A stretch of DNA of 64,000 bases from Paenibacillus pabuli NBRC 13638. GTDB lineage: Bacteria; Bacillota; Bacilli; Paenibacillales; Paenibacillaceae. A model generated the notes under the pieces. That model did not search any database, was not told where the DNA came from, and saw nothing but the letters and a program-made list of their open reading frames with translations. The position numbers and the translations under genes were made by a program. The stretch covers positions 62,001 through 126,000 of the forward strand of contig NZ_BCNM01000008.1 of assembly GCF_001514495.1 (NCBI RefSeq), read 5' to 3'. Of the stretch, positions 42,108 to 50,479 are shown piece by piece (position 1 is the first letter of the stretch; every line of letters begins with the position of its first letter).

Positions 42108-42401
42108 ATGGATATTTTAGATACCGTTTACATGGGGTTCTACACCACTCATTCCATTAAGGATTTATCAGATTTAAAAAACCGTCACAGGAAAAGCACC
42201 TTTGCAGGTATTTACGATACGGTTCAGCTTAACGGGGCTACAGCGGACAACCTTATAGTGGTAAAATATAGATATGGAACATTGGGGGTGAAGTTATGTA
42301 TGGCTGAGTACAAAGATAACAGGAAGTTGAACTTTCTATTACGGCACCTAGAATATCATAACACCTACAAAAAAACGTTCAATAATGAGGAAGAAAAATG
42401 A
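42108..42401 (+). CDS. Small hypothetical ORF coupled to the GC-rich membrane protein
   Basis: A 97-codon frame whose stop overlaps the next start as ATGA. No domain is recognised. An internal ATG at about 42300 would leave 33 residues ending FNNEEEK. The N-terminal part (FYTTHSIKDLSDLKN) has no strong RBS. It may be the host remnant into which the GC-rich gene was joined, so it is only a tentative gene. Confidence 0.35.
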   Translation: MDILDTVYMGFYTTHSIKDLSDLKNRHRKSTFAGIYDTVQLNGATADNLIVVKYRYGTLGVKLCMAEYKDNRKLNFLLRHLEYHNTYKKTFNNEEEK

Positions 42402-43396
42402 AAGAAACTTATCCATTTTATAGTGGATCGTCCCGGCAGCGTCGCGGGGAATCCCCCTCCGCCGCTCAGGGTACGAGTATCTTCTTCCTCGGGGGGGCGA
42501 TGTCGATGAGGGATGCTGCGAAGGGTCAGCAGAAGCACGGGCAGCAAGAACATATGGAGACGCTGCCGCTGTTCTCCACCATGGATAAGAACGGACGAAT
42601 GACTATGCTACGGCCGGGACATCACATCGGACGCGCAGCTCCGCTGATACCGTGGCTGCTTACAGCCGCATCCCTGTGGGCGCTGGCAGGCTCCGTGCCG
42701 TTCGGCGCACTGCTCGGCATGGCGCCGACACCGGCGATCGGCATGTTCCTCGGTCATCCGGTCACAGTGGGCGTTGCCGTTTTGCTGCTGTTCGTCGCGA
42801 TCGGTATGACCGGTGTAGTGTACTCCCGATCGATTGAGCAGTTCGGACAGATCAGGGTGGCAGGCCTGTTCAAGACGCTATCGGTAGCAGGAGGGCTCGC
42901 AGCAGTTGCGGGAGTCCTCCTGTTCTGGACGCTGAAAAGCGACCTGTCGCGCCCCTTTGACTTTGAGGCCATAGTGACATCGCCGACGATCCCGAAAGAG
43001 CTCGGCGCTGTCGTCGGAGCTACCTTCGCCCTCTGGGCCGCCATCGCACTCCTGCGGTTGCCCGGCTCTATAGCCCACGCCCGGCGGCGTCAGGCGGACA
43101 TCGAGCGACTCCGCGTGGAAGGTTCGTCATGCACCGGGACGTTGAGCGCCGTCCATTTTACTAACAGTTGGCTCTTTAATCTCCCGTTGTTCACGGTTGA
43201 GGTAAATTATATCGTTGACGGTGCTCCTCGTGTCGTCTCAGCACACATGCGCACCAGCGACGACCGCGTTCCCGTCGTCGGGTCGCAAATGATCGTGCTG
43301 ACCGACGATCGAGGAACCACCCACGTGGAGTTGGACCTGGCGAGTGGAGCGGCATTCGAGCCGGACGTGGGTAAGTACGCCCCGTCGGACGGTTGA
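42398..43396 (+). CDS. GC-rich membrane protein, probably acquired from an actinobacterium
   Basis: A 332-residue protein. Residues 1-85 are polar. Four hydrophobic segments lie at about 85-235 (PLIPWLLTAASLWALAGSVP, VAVLLLFVAIGMTGVV and others), then a soluble beta-rich C-terminal domain (FTVEVNYIVDGAPRVVSAH). No family was recognised, though the layout resembles actinobacterial DUF3592-like membrane proteins. The gene is strongly GC-rich from about codon 8 onward, while the RBS (GAGGAAG) and first codons are host-like. Alternative start at 42500 behind GGGGGGGCG. Same acquisition pattern as the hydrolase at 24471. Confidence 0.7.
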   Translation: MKETYPFYSGSSRQRRGESPSAAQGTSIFFLGGAMSMRDAAKGQQKHGQQEHMETLPLFSTMDKNGRMTMLRPGHHIGRAAPLIPWLLTAASLWALAGSVPFGALLGMAPTPAIGMFLGHPVTVGVAVLLLFVAIGMTGVVYSRSIEQFGQIRVAGLFKTLSVAGGLAAVAGVLLFWTLKSDLSRPFDFEAIVTSPTIPKELGAVVGATFALWAAIALLRLPGSIAHARRRQADIERLRVEGSSCTGTLSAVHFTNSWLFNLPLFTVEVNYIVDGAPRVVSAHMRTSDDRVPVVGSQMIVLTDDRGTTHVELDLASGAAFEPDVGKYAPSDG

Positions 43397-44121
43397 TTTT
43401 ACGGCCCTGATGGCAACATGGTTATAAGGAGTTCAGGCAACACGGAGCTAAAGCTTCGCTCAACCATTTTTAACGAAGGATAGATTGAGCGCTCTCTCGG
43501 TATTCCTATGCCCAGCAAGTAGAAAGAGAGGCCTTGGTGGATCATCCGTATCACCACATGGAAATTATCGGGTTATTTTCTAGTCAGAAAGAACTAAAAA
43601 GCCTCTGAAACTAAAGGTCTCAGAGGCTCCCACCAAGACAATTTTTCGCCGTCACTTATGATACGGTTCACCGTGATGTATCTAAGCACAAAGTACAGTT
43701 TGACCACAAGATATACATATCAAACATTCTGGGAGAGGCCGGTCTTGTACAAATTCTGTAGTCACTTAAGCTACGACATTACTTGTTGACCTGGCTTAAA
43801 AACAGGCACCGATGTCCTGCGAGCGCTTCGTTTAAATTCAATATCATAGATTTTTCGTATTTAGCCCATAGAAAAATCCCCTCCAAGTAGACTTTAATGC
43901 GCTTTAACCTGTCTGCTTAAAGGGGATGATATTACACGGCAGCCTTTCGTTATTGCTTCTTCCCTTCCTGGATTACTCCCGCGGGCCGATTGTTAAAAAG
44001 TAACAGCTTCTTTAGAATGGCTTATGGACCATAGTCGGATGAAATGATTATGATCACATTGCTTAAAGATTCATTGATAATGGGAGTATCCTCAGATTAA
44101 CAAGATCATGTATCATAGCAT
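43397..44121. other. Long intergenic stretch
   Basis: Holds a minus-strand terminator (43596-43630) and, at about 43885-43931, an imperfect inverted repeat (ATCCCCTCCAAGTAGAC with GTCTGCTTAAAGGGGAT) that looks like an IS end or structured RNA. No open frame with an RBS was found. Around 43640 a GATACGGTTCA motif recalls one at 42219 in the preceding gap. Confidence 0.35.
43596..43630 (-). terminator. Intrinsic terminator
   Basis: On the minus strand AGCCTCTGA and TCAGAGGCT pair and are followed by T4. No gene on that strand now ends here, which suggests a lost gene. Confidence 0.55.
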
Positions 44122-44760
44122 TTATACTTTTCTTTCGTTGTTTTTTCCATGGACCTTAATGATCCGTTTACGAATAAATATAAACCCAAAGACTGCCAGG
44201 CTAAATGCTAAAAGACCATAAACCGCATTAGAGTATATATCCATGTAACCCACAATAGAATCCCAGGATGCTCCGACGGCAGCCCCAATATAGACGAGAC
44301 CGATATTCCAGATTAAGGATCCTAAAGTTGTGAGAAGAAGGAACGGGAGAAAACTCATATGCGTACTACCTGCAGGGATGGAAATCAGACTGCGGATCAA
44401 CGGTACCAAGCGTCCGAAGAATACTGCCTTTGCGCCATGTTTATTAAACCACGCCTGTGCTCTCCGAATATCTTCTGGCTTCAGTCGTAGAATTTTACCA
44501 TAAGTCGTGATAATCGTTTCCAACCGAGAGGTCGAAAATATCTTTCCGACACCATAGAGACAGATGGCTCCGGCAATCGAGCCGGCAGTTGCAGCCAAGA
44601 CGACGCCGAGTATTGTCATTTCTGATGTTGTGGTCATAAACCCGCCAAATGTCAGGATGACCTCCGAAGGGATCGGGGGAAATAAGTTTTCCAATGCAAT
44701 GAGTAGAAAGATGCCCAGGTACCCGTAAGCGTCCATCATCTCCGTAATCCAATGTTCCAT
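44122..44760 (-). CDS. DedA-family membrane protein
   Basis: A 212-residue polytopic membrane protein. YLGIFLLIALENLFPPIPSEVIL is the DedA opening, with the conserved Glu and Pro residues. FFGRLVPLIRSLISIPAGSTHM is the re-entrant R-x3-P-x-[IV]-R motif. Family members move undecaprenyl phosphate or phosphatidylethanolamine across the membrane. AAGGAGTGTG precedes the ATG. It follows a PadR-controlled membrane gene by 24 bp and may be part of that operon. Confidence 0.9.
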   Translation of the reverse strand: MEHWITEMMDAYGYLGIFLLIALENLFPPIPSEVILTFGGFMTTTSEMTILGVVLAATAGSIAGAICLYGVGKIFSTSRLETIITTYGKILRLKPEDIRRAQAWFNKHGAKAVFFGRLVPLIRSLISIPAGSTHMSFLPFLLLTTLGSLIWNIGLVYIGAAVGASWDSIVGYMDIYSNAVYGLLAFSLAVFGFIFIRKRIIKVHGKNNERKV

Positions 44761-44783
44761 TCGTCATCACACTCCTTATTTTC

Positions 44784-45428
44784 TCAAGAGAAATAGTCCT
44801 TTATTTTCCAGAAAATAATTCTGTCTAAGACTTTATACAGGATCAATAAAGCAAAGAAGCAAGTGCCGTAAACTGCTAATACGGTTTTTATAATTAACAT
44901 AAATAGCGAGAACGATGGAAAAACATAATCGATCAGTACAAGGAAGACAGAAGCTGCAATAGCCAAGAATCCGTAACCAAGTAAATAATGATGACCATGA
45001 GATTCGAACGGACTCGTATATTTTGACATGGTAAGGAACTCTTTGGCTTTAAACTGGTTAATGGCTTCCTTAACAGCCTCTTCCTTTATCATGCCGTGGA
45101 GTTCGAGATCCGTTGCAAAATCCTCTAAATAATTCTTCAACTCCAACTTGTCCTCCCCGCTTAACGCGAGTTGATCGACATAAGTATGAATATCGTTTTG
45201 CTTCCGAAATAAATTGTTCATTCGAATATGTCCGACGTAGTTCATACCGCCCCAAATAGCTGCCAACGTAAAAGATGTAAAGTAGGCTATTGATAACCAA
45301 AATTGATCGCCGGGATCATAATGTTCATCAACGTAGAATGTAGCGATGCATATAACGATGGAAATGAGTAGTAACCAACCATATTTCAGCTCCCCCATAC
45401 TGAATATTTTTCGTGTCAAATTCGTCAT
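44784..45428 (-). CDS. Membrane protein of a PadR operon (unknown family)
   Basis: A 214-residue protein. Two helices lie near the N-terminus (residues about 16-60), then a soluble helical region with YVDQLALSGEDKLELKNYLEDFATDLE, then two or more C-terminal helices. The permease-DUF1129/DUF1700-like layout, with a short coiled region after PadR, is common in Firmicutes, but the family was not firmly recognised. Start MTNLTRK at 45428 follows GGAGGTG. Positioned 17 bp after the PadR gene, so likely co-expressed. Confidence 0.75.
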   Translation of the reverse strand: MTNLTRKIFSMGELKYGWLLLISIVICIATFYVDEHYDPGDQFWLSIAYFTSFTLAAIWGGMNYVGHIRMNNLFRKQNDIHTYVDQLALSGEDKLELKNYLEDFATDLELHGMIKEEAVKEAINQFKAKEFLTMSKYTSPFESHGHHYLLGYGFLAIAASVFLVLIDYVFPSFSLFMLIIKTVLAVYGTCFFALLILYKVLDRIIFWKIKDYFS

Positions 45429-45445
45429 TTTATCACCTCCGTCTT

Positions 45446-45760
45446 TCAAATGAATCGATTAACGATCTCGGTTGTCTTCTCCCAGTCCGCAATAAATTTT
45501 TTTAGCATGCTCTGACCGTCGTTTGTTACTGAATAATACTTGCGTCGTCCTCCATGACTTTTGTCTCCCCAGTAAGCTGTAATCGCTCCCTGCTTCTCTA
45601 GCCGCTTCAGGGAAAGATAAAGCGTAGCTTCCTGAATTTCAAACTCGCCCTCTGTCTGTTCTTTGATTGCTTTAGAGATTTCGTAACCATAGTTGTTTTG
45701 TCGCACAAGCACAGACAGAATGAGGAGATCAATAGTTCCTTTCAGCATTTCCGCATTCAA
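45446..45760 (-). CDS. PadR-family transcriptional regulator
   Basis: A 104-residue winged-helix repressor: GTIDLLILSVLVRQNNYGYEISKAI, EIQEATLYLSLKRLEKQGAI and GGRRKYYSVTNDGQ are the PadR motifs. An ATG at 45766 is only 2 nt from GGAGG. The TTG at 45760 has correct spacing and gives the usual MNAEMLKGT start of the family, so it is preferred. The palindrome TACTCAAT-TTA-ATTGAGTA just upstream is the probable self-operator. Confidence 0.88.
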   Translation of the reverse strand: MNAEMLKGTIDLLILSVLVRQNNYGYEISKAIKEQTEGEFEIQEATLYLSLKRLEKQGAITAYWGDKSHGGRRKYYSVTNDGQSMLKKFIADWEKTTEIVNRFI

Positions 45761-45781
45761 AGGCATTACCTCCAGATCAAT

Positions 45782-45800
45782 TACTCAATTTAATTGAGTA
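45782..45800. promoter_or_regulatory. Probable PadR operator
   Basis: TACTCAATTTAATTGAGTA, a perfect 19-bp palindrome 22 bp upstream of the padR start, with a further half-site (TACTCAAC) near 45823. Confidence 0.6.
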
Positions 45801-45980
45801 CTTAATAATAATATGTTATTTTACTCAACATTGCAAGGTACTTTGATAAGGTTTTATTTACTCGGCTGGTGGAGGAATATGGCCTCACCTCTCGGCTTTA
45901 ATATGTTTTGTGCTTAAGGTGCTTCTCCATAAGCTGGATTACATACCGAAACGATGCTGGAGCAGGTAAGTAAACAAGTT

Positions 45981-46036
45981 TAAAAAAGCCGCTATAATAG
46001 CGACTTCAATAGGAATATGTTCTTGTCCCTCGACAT
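45981..46036 (-). repeat. Dispersed terminator-like repeat, copy F
   Basis: AAAAAAGCCGCTATAATAGC then GACTTCAATAGGAATATG and TTCTTGTCCCTCGACAT. It lies about 55 bp behind the DoxX gene on the minus strand, with a perfect hairpin and T6. Confidence 0.75.
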
Positions 46037-46090
46037 GGTTCCCTACTAACTTCTCGAGCCATTCACGGCTTTGTGTTATTTCCCTACCCA

Positions 46091-46513
46091 TTACAGTTTG
46101 CGGCTTTTCGGACGCAGCGCCCAGGAGGCAATGCCAAGCACGGCATAGAAAAGCGGAAGAATAATATGAAATCCGTAATCGCCGTAATCGTTAGCGAACG
46201 CATGGGATAGGGCAGCACCCGTCATTAGAAAAAAGAGACCGCTATAAGCCCATTCCTTAAGCCGGGGAAAACCTGGCATTACGATCGCGATGGCTCCAAG
46301 CAATTTCCAACCTCCAAGAATGTTCGTGACATATAAAGGGAAACCAATATCGGTCACTAGATCGACATTCCCCCCATATCGCATCAGTTGCCCGATACCG
46401 CTTAATGCAATGGAGAATGCGAGTACTATTGTGACAACCCAATAAGCAACCATCCTTCCAATAGGACGGTATTCTTCTTTCGCAATTTTTTCATTACCAA
46501 TGATCGTACTCAT
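46091..46513 (-). CDS. DoxX-like membrane protein
   Basis: A 140-residue protein with four hydrophobic helices. IALSGIGQLMRYGGN, GGWKLLGAIAIVMPGFPRLKEWAY and GAALSHAFANDY follow the DoxX/DoxD-like family pattern (GWKLLGA.A...P...EWAYAG). Role unknown; often linked to redox or quinone metabolism. Start at MSTIIGNE (46513), with GGAGG 7 nt upstream. Ended by repeat copy F. Confidence 0.85.
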   Translation of the reverse strand: MSTIIGNEKIAKEEYRPIGRMVAYWVVTIVLAFSIALSGIGQLMRYGGNVDLVTDIGFPLYVTNILGGWKLLGAIAIVMPGFPRLKEWAYSGLFFLMTGAALSHAFANDYGDYGFHIILPLFYAVLGIASWALRPKSRKL

Positions 46514-46673
46514 TTTCATTCCTCCAATGATCTCTTTTATTTTGAATTAATCAAATGATTTGTTATTTCACTTGATACGTTTATAATAGCTATAAATCAT
46601 GTCAAAATAAGATACTGTTTAGAGGGCCAAATGAAAAAAAAGAACGGATTAACATAAGGACTTTCATCAACGT

Positions 46674-46988
46674 TCATCTCCGGATGAGTTGGCCGAAATA
46701 ACAAATTGCTGCTTTCCCCAAGTCAGATATCAAGGGCAGATAAGTGTACTCAGCTAATAATGAACTTTTGTGAGTTTTATGGTATTGGGAAAAGGCATCT
46801 AATTTTCTTGTAGGTTCATCTGGAAATTTTTTATTAACAAACTCATTGTAATTATTAAAAAAATCATCAATTGATAAATGATAAAAAGGAATATCTTTCT
46901 GATTTTTCAGTTCAGTCGATATGGAGGATTTTCCAGAACTTGAGGTGCCGTTCAAAAACACAATGAGTCCTCGGTCCACATAAATCAC
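46674..46988 (-). pseudogene. Truncated P-loop kinase (chloramphenicol phosphotransferase-like)
   Basis: Visible: LIVFLNGTSSSGKSSIS (Walker A), then FYHLSIDDFFNNYNEF, the Cpt/adenylylsulfate-kinase-like LSIDxF motif. The frame stops after 104 codons, whereas the family has about 180. No clean start is present: GTG at 46988 follows AAGGG at short spacing. It is probably a decayed fragment. Confidence 0.55.
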
Positions 46989-47127
46989 CCTTATCTATAA
47001 GATTTGCGCTGAACATCTCAAATTTATTGGAATGGGGTCTCAGTGGTCAAACCCTCAATCCCTCACCCGCATAGCGGTTGGTTTTTGTTTCGCTCGTTTC
47101 ACGCATTCAATTGGCTAAAGCCATAAT

Positions 47128-47157
47128 AAAGTGTTTGATCAAAAGATCAAACACTTT
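47128..47157 (-). terminator. Hairpin behind the SNF2-type gene
   Basis: AAAGTGTTTGATC and GATCAAACACTTT form a perfect 13-bp stem with an AAAA loop, about 75 bp after the helicase stop. The T-run is short, so efficiency is uncertain. Confidence 0.6.
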
Positions 47158-47232
47158 GCCCAGGCGTACGGCATATAAAATATGTGCTTCTCTCGTGGTA
47201 TACTCCATGTTTACGCCAGTCATACCATTCTT

Positions 47233-48873
47233 TTATAGGACCTGATTGATAAGCGCTTGGGTCCTGTTTAAATTCTGAACTGGTTTAGTGTTCGATAGAT
47301 CGTGAGGGTCGATTATTTCTTCTGATTGGGCTTGCTTCAGGCCTAATACGTCTAGCATGACCGGATCGGAACCTTCCTCTGCGTTTAAGTATACTATTGT
47401 AATTTTCTCCTCTTGGCCTTCCCTGTTTAATCGACCAATGACCTGCTCATGCACCTTAGGCGACCAATCCAACTCTCCGAACAATATCGTCGAGCAGCGA
47501 TACTGCAAACCGTCCAACCCTGCACCGCTACGCAACGATAGTATGAATACATTTGTCTCCCCTTGGACAAACCGCCTAACGGATTCGATCTTCTGCATAT
47601 CTGACTCACTGCCCGTATACATAGCTGGTCGATAATCTGCCAATTCCTTCAGCCATATCTCATAAACATCGCGGTGCCACCCAACAAGAAGCAGGGGGAT
47701 CCCTGCTCCCAACAACTGTTTCGCATATTGCGCAACACCTGCAGCCTTAGCCACACCAGTTACCTGTCTCATCAAAAGGTCCAGCTCACGAGCTGCTGGA
47801 CCACGTTCCAGGTATGTCCCTTGGGAAGCTTTTAAGGCAAGTTGCTTTGCTTGTGCTTTCACTGATTTTAACTTTGATAGATCGGGCTCGACGATCTCAA
47901 CGATCCGGTTGATGGGGGGCAACTGTTGTCCAACTTCGCTTTTCGTCCGCCGGAGCATGACATTCTGCTCGCGAAGGAAACTGCCTAGTACAACCGGGTC
48001 ATGTACTTTCCGATCATTGCGGCACCATTCTCGAACAAACTCCGAATAGGTTCCCAATAGGTCGGGATCGAGGAATTGTAAAACATTCCAGATTTCAGTA
48101 CCGTAGTTATAAATCGGTGTTGCCGAAAGACCCAACCGAAATTCTGCTGCATCGGACAACATTTTCGCGGCCTCACCTTTTTTACTGGTGAGACCGGTTC
48201 GAAGTTCTTGAATCTCGTCATAAATGACACATTGGAAGTTACCGTCTGCAAAAAAGTTCTTCCAACCGGCAAGCTGGCTATACTTGAACAAATAAACATC
48301 TGCAACGGGGAGCGAATACGGTCTTGTTCTTTCAATTTTATGAACAATAAGCTCCGTAAAGGATTCAATCTTCTCTTTCCACTGGTCTTGGAGATGTGCC
48401 TGAACGACAACAGCAGCAGGATGTGTATCCGGTTCCAGCAGCATGCCAGCCGCTGCGTATGTCTTTCCTAGACCAACATCATCACCGAGAAGCAGAGAAC
48501 GGCGTTCTAAGCACAGATCGATAGCCTGTGATTGATAGTGGCGAATCTTTTGTCCAGGTTTAAGTCCCGTGCGCAGGATGGGATCATAATCTGGAGTGAG
48601 TATATGTTCCATGTACGCTTTCTTCTCAAAGAACTTATTGTTGCCACGCAATAGCTTAGCCCTGTCTTCAGAAGTTATCTCCATCGGAAATCGCTGAATA
48701 AACCAGGCTAGATCCGCGCATATATTCGATCTGTTCGAAAACAAAAATGTGCCCACTTGTTTCATTGAAACCCCTGGAAACAGCTGCTTCAAGCGAATCG
48801 CAACATGCGGATGAACTTCACTTAACTTCCACCTTCCGCTCACTAACTCCAGTTTTCCATACATCATTCCCAT
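47233..48873 (-). CDS. SNF2-family DNA-dependent ATPase/helicase
   Basis: A 546-residue superfamily 2 protein. Walker A is GDDVGLGKTYAAAG, motif II is YDEIQEL (DEAH replaced by DEIQ), motif III is GLSATPIYN, and motif VI is EQVIGRLNREGQ. An N-terminal region of about 110 residues precedes the ATPase core and has no recognised fold. It is shorter than RapA and lacks zinc or SWIM domains. GGAAGGTGGGG precedes the ATG. It is 63 bp downstream of an unknown gene in the same direction and is faced by a double-MerR regulator, which suggests a regulated module acting on DNA. Confidence 0.87.
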   Translation of the reverse strand: MGMMYGKLELVSGRWKLSEVHPHVAIRLKQLFPGVSMKQVGTFLFSNRSNICADLAWFIQRFPMEITSEDRAKLLRGNNKFFEKKAYMEHILTPDYDPILRTGLKPGQKIRHYQSQAIDLCLERRSLLLGDDVGLGKTYAAAGMLLEPDTHPAAVVVQAHLQDQWKEKIESFTELIVHKIERTRPYSLPVADVYLFKYSQLAGWKNFFADGNFQCVIYDEIQELRTGLTSKKGEAAKMLSDAAEFRLGLSATPIYNYGTEIWNVLQFLDPDLLGTYSEFVREWCRNDRKVHDPVVLGSFLREQNVMLRRTKSEVGQQLPPINRIVEIVEPDLSKLKSVKAQAKQLALKASQGTYLERGPAARELDLLMRQVTGVAKAAGVAQYAKQLLGAGIPLLLVGWHRDVYEIWLKELADYRPAMYTGSESDMQKIESVRRFVQGETNVFILSLRSGAGLDGLQYRCSTILFGELDWSPKVHEQVIGRLNREGQEEKITIVYLNAEEGSDPVMLDVLGLKQAQSEEIIDPHDLSNTKPVQNLNRTQALINQVL

Positions 48874-48936
48874 TCAACCCCACCTTCCAATAGATCATAT
48901 TATGCCAGCACAGCGTTCATCCATAATTCCCTCAAT

Positions 48937-49425
48937 CTATCCCTTGATACGTCGGATTTCTTGCATGATCTGTTCCCTCTTACTCTCCCTCAACGAATAG
49001 AGTACAGGTGCTGTAGGGATCTCAAACTTCAGATGAGAATGAGGAATTTCCATCAATAAAGTTCCAACAGGCTTTTGGCTTTTTTTACTACGTACAACAT
49101 TCCAAAATATCCTGGATCTATTTTCCTCGGATCCCCATTTTTCAAGCGAATTTCGGAATAGTAAACATTTGCCGATAACGAAATCATCCTCCTTGAAAGA
49201 TTCGGTTGCTTCGAAACCGACGTCCTCAAGGCCATCAAATAGTGCTGGCATCAGCCGGTCCAAATACAGCCCATAAGCAGCATCTTCGATCTCACGAAAA
49301 GCGACCATTAGTTGATCGTGCATCGAATCGTACAAGGGCTTCCAAGCCGATTCAATATACCGATTACCTACTTGGCCAATCTCCTCAATTGTCATCTCGT
49401 AATGGAATACTGGATTAAAAGTCAT
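48937..49425 (-). CDS. Unknown protein paired with the SNF2-type helicase
   Basis: A 162-residue protein starting MTFNPVFHYEMTIEEIG at 49425 behind AAGGAGGAAT. It is mainly alpha-helical and acidic, has no signal peptide or membrane segment, and has one Cys (GKCLLF). A DAAYGLYLDRLMPALFDGL stretch is amphipathic. No family was recognised. The very strong RBS and the tight pairing with the helicase gene support it as a real protein and partner. Confidence 0.75.
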   Translation of the reverse strand: MTFNPVFHYEMTIEEIGQVGNRYIESAWKPLYDSMHDQLMVAFREIEDAAYGLYLDRLMPALFDGLEDVGFEATESFKEDDFVIGKCLLFRNSLEKWGSEENRSRIFWNVVRSKKSQKPVGTLLMEIPHSHLKFEIPTAPVLYSLRESKREQIMQEIRRIKG

Positions 49426-49577
49426 TTTTATTCCTCCTTGATTTGAATTGTCTTCATCATACAACATGTAAGCCAATTGGAAGGTTTTTCGATAATTATC
49501 AAATAAAACACCATAATTATTGGGTATACGTTACAATAGTTTTAATGTTCTTTTATTCATTAGAAAGGTGGGATAAC

Positions 49578-50279
49578 ATGGGAATAGGACCCAAAAAACT
49601 GGCGAATAAATTTATGATAAGCGCTAACACTTTGCGAAATTACGAAGCGAAGGGATTAATCCCACCTGCTGAGCGTTCTGCCAATGGATATCGTATGTAT
49701 ACCCAACAGCATGAGGCCTATCTGGCATGTATTCAAGCCATGGTTCCTGCATTCGGGATGGAAGTGACCACCGAGGTGCTTTGTGGTCTCCAAAGAAATG
49801 AGTTGGACGACGCATTGTGGGTCGTCAGGGAAAGGGAGGTCATGTTGCATCGGGAGAAAGCGAGTTTGGATCAATTGGTAAGGGAGTTGGATTCGCATGC
49901 CGGCGGAAGTCAATCTTACGACTTGAATCAACACTTCCGCATCAATGAGGTCTCTAGACGGACGGGGGTCCCTAAATCAGCGATCCGTTATTGGGAGGCA
50001 AGTGGCCTTTTCACTACTGCGCGTGACTCTGGTAACCAATACCGTCTATATAATGAAGCTCACCTGTTTAAAATTAAGATGATCCAGATATTACAAAGTT
50101 CTGTTTATTCCGAGGAGACCGTAAACTTAAAGCAATCCATTGCACTTGTAGAATTCCAAAACATCGAACAGGCAATGAAGCTTGCAGAAGATATCCGAAC
50201 TTATCTGAACAAAACGATTAAACTTCAGATGAGAGGTCTCTACTTCCTACAGCGATTGATTCAATCACTAGATTTTTAA
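49578..50279 (+). CDS. Regulator with two tandem MerR-type DNA-binding domains
   Basis: A 233-residue protein. Residues about 4-60 read KKLANKFMISANTLRNYEAKGLI..SANGYRMYTQQH, a MerR helix-turn-helix and wing. A linker of about 55 residues with Leu heptads follows. Residues about 118-175 read FRINEVSRRTGVPKSAIRYWEASGLF...GNQYRLYNEAH, a second one. A C-terminal helix (LAEDIRTYLNKTIKL) ends the chain. Classical MerR proteins have one such domain. AAAGGTGGG precedes the ATG. It is divergent from the unknown/SNF2 pair, which it probably controls. Confidence 0.85.
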   Translation: MGIGPKKLANKFMISANTLRNYEAKGLIPPAERSANGYRMYTQQHEAYLACIQAMVPAFGMEVTTEVLCGLQRNELDDALWVVREREVMLHREKASLDQLVRELDSHAGGSQSYDLNQHFRINEVSRRTGVPKSAIRYWEASGLFTTARDSGNQYRLYNEAHLFKIKMIQILQSSVYSEETVNLKQSIALVEFQNIEQAMKLAEDIRTYLNKTIKLQMRGLYFLQRLIQSLDF

Positions 50280-50353
50280 TCATATAACCGAAACCCCGTA
50301 CATGTTGCCAACACCGGATAGTTTTATTGATCTATCGTCATGGAGTTAAAGAA

Positions 50354-50479
50354 TTATTTAGAATCACCTCTTCGGAAAAGTCGAATGTCCAACCTGACTT
50401 CCTCGACGTTTTTGGCATCTTCCACGATTGCTTCAATGTTCTGCATCGACTCTTCTGTTTCTGGGTCTAAGTAATCCAT
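50354..50479 (-). CDS. Small acidic hypothetical protein, 41 residues
   Basis: MDYLDPETEESMQNIEAIVE... to ...LFRRGDSK starts at 50479 behind AAGGGAG. It is rich in D/E with a basic tail. No family was recognised. A longer in-frame reading upstream to 50623 crosses promoter-like sequence (CGTTATAAC) and is not supported. The rest of 50280-50823 has no gene. Confidence 0.5.
   Translation of the reverse strand: MDYLDPETEESMQNIEAIVEDAKNVEEVRLDIRLFRRGDSK

Noticed and set aside
43885..43931. Riboswitch or IS end at the inverted repeat
   Set aside because: No downstream gene, no known aptamer core, and no transposase remains; kept only as an unexplained inverted repeat.
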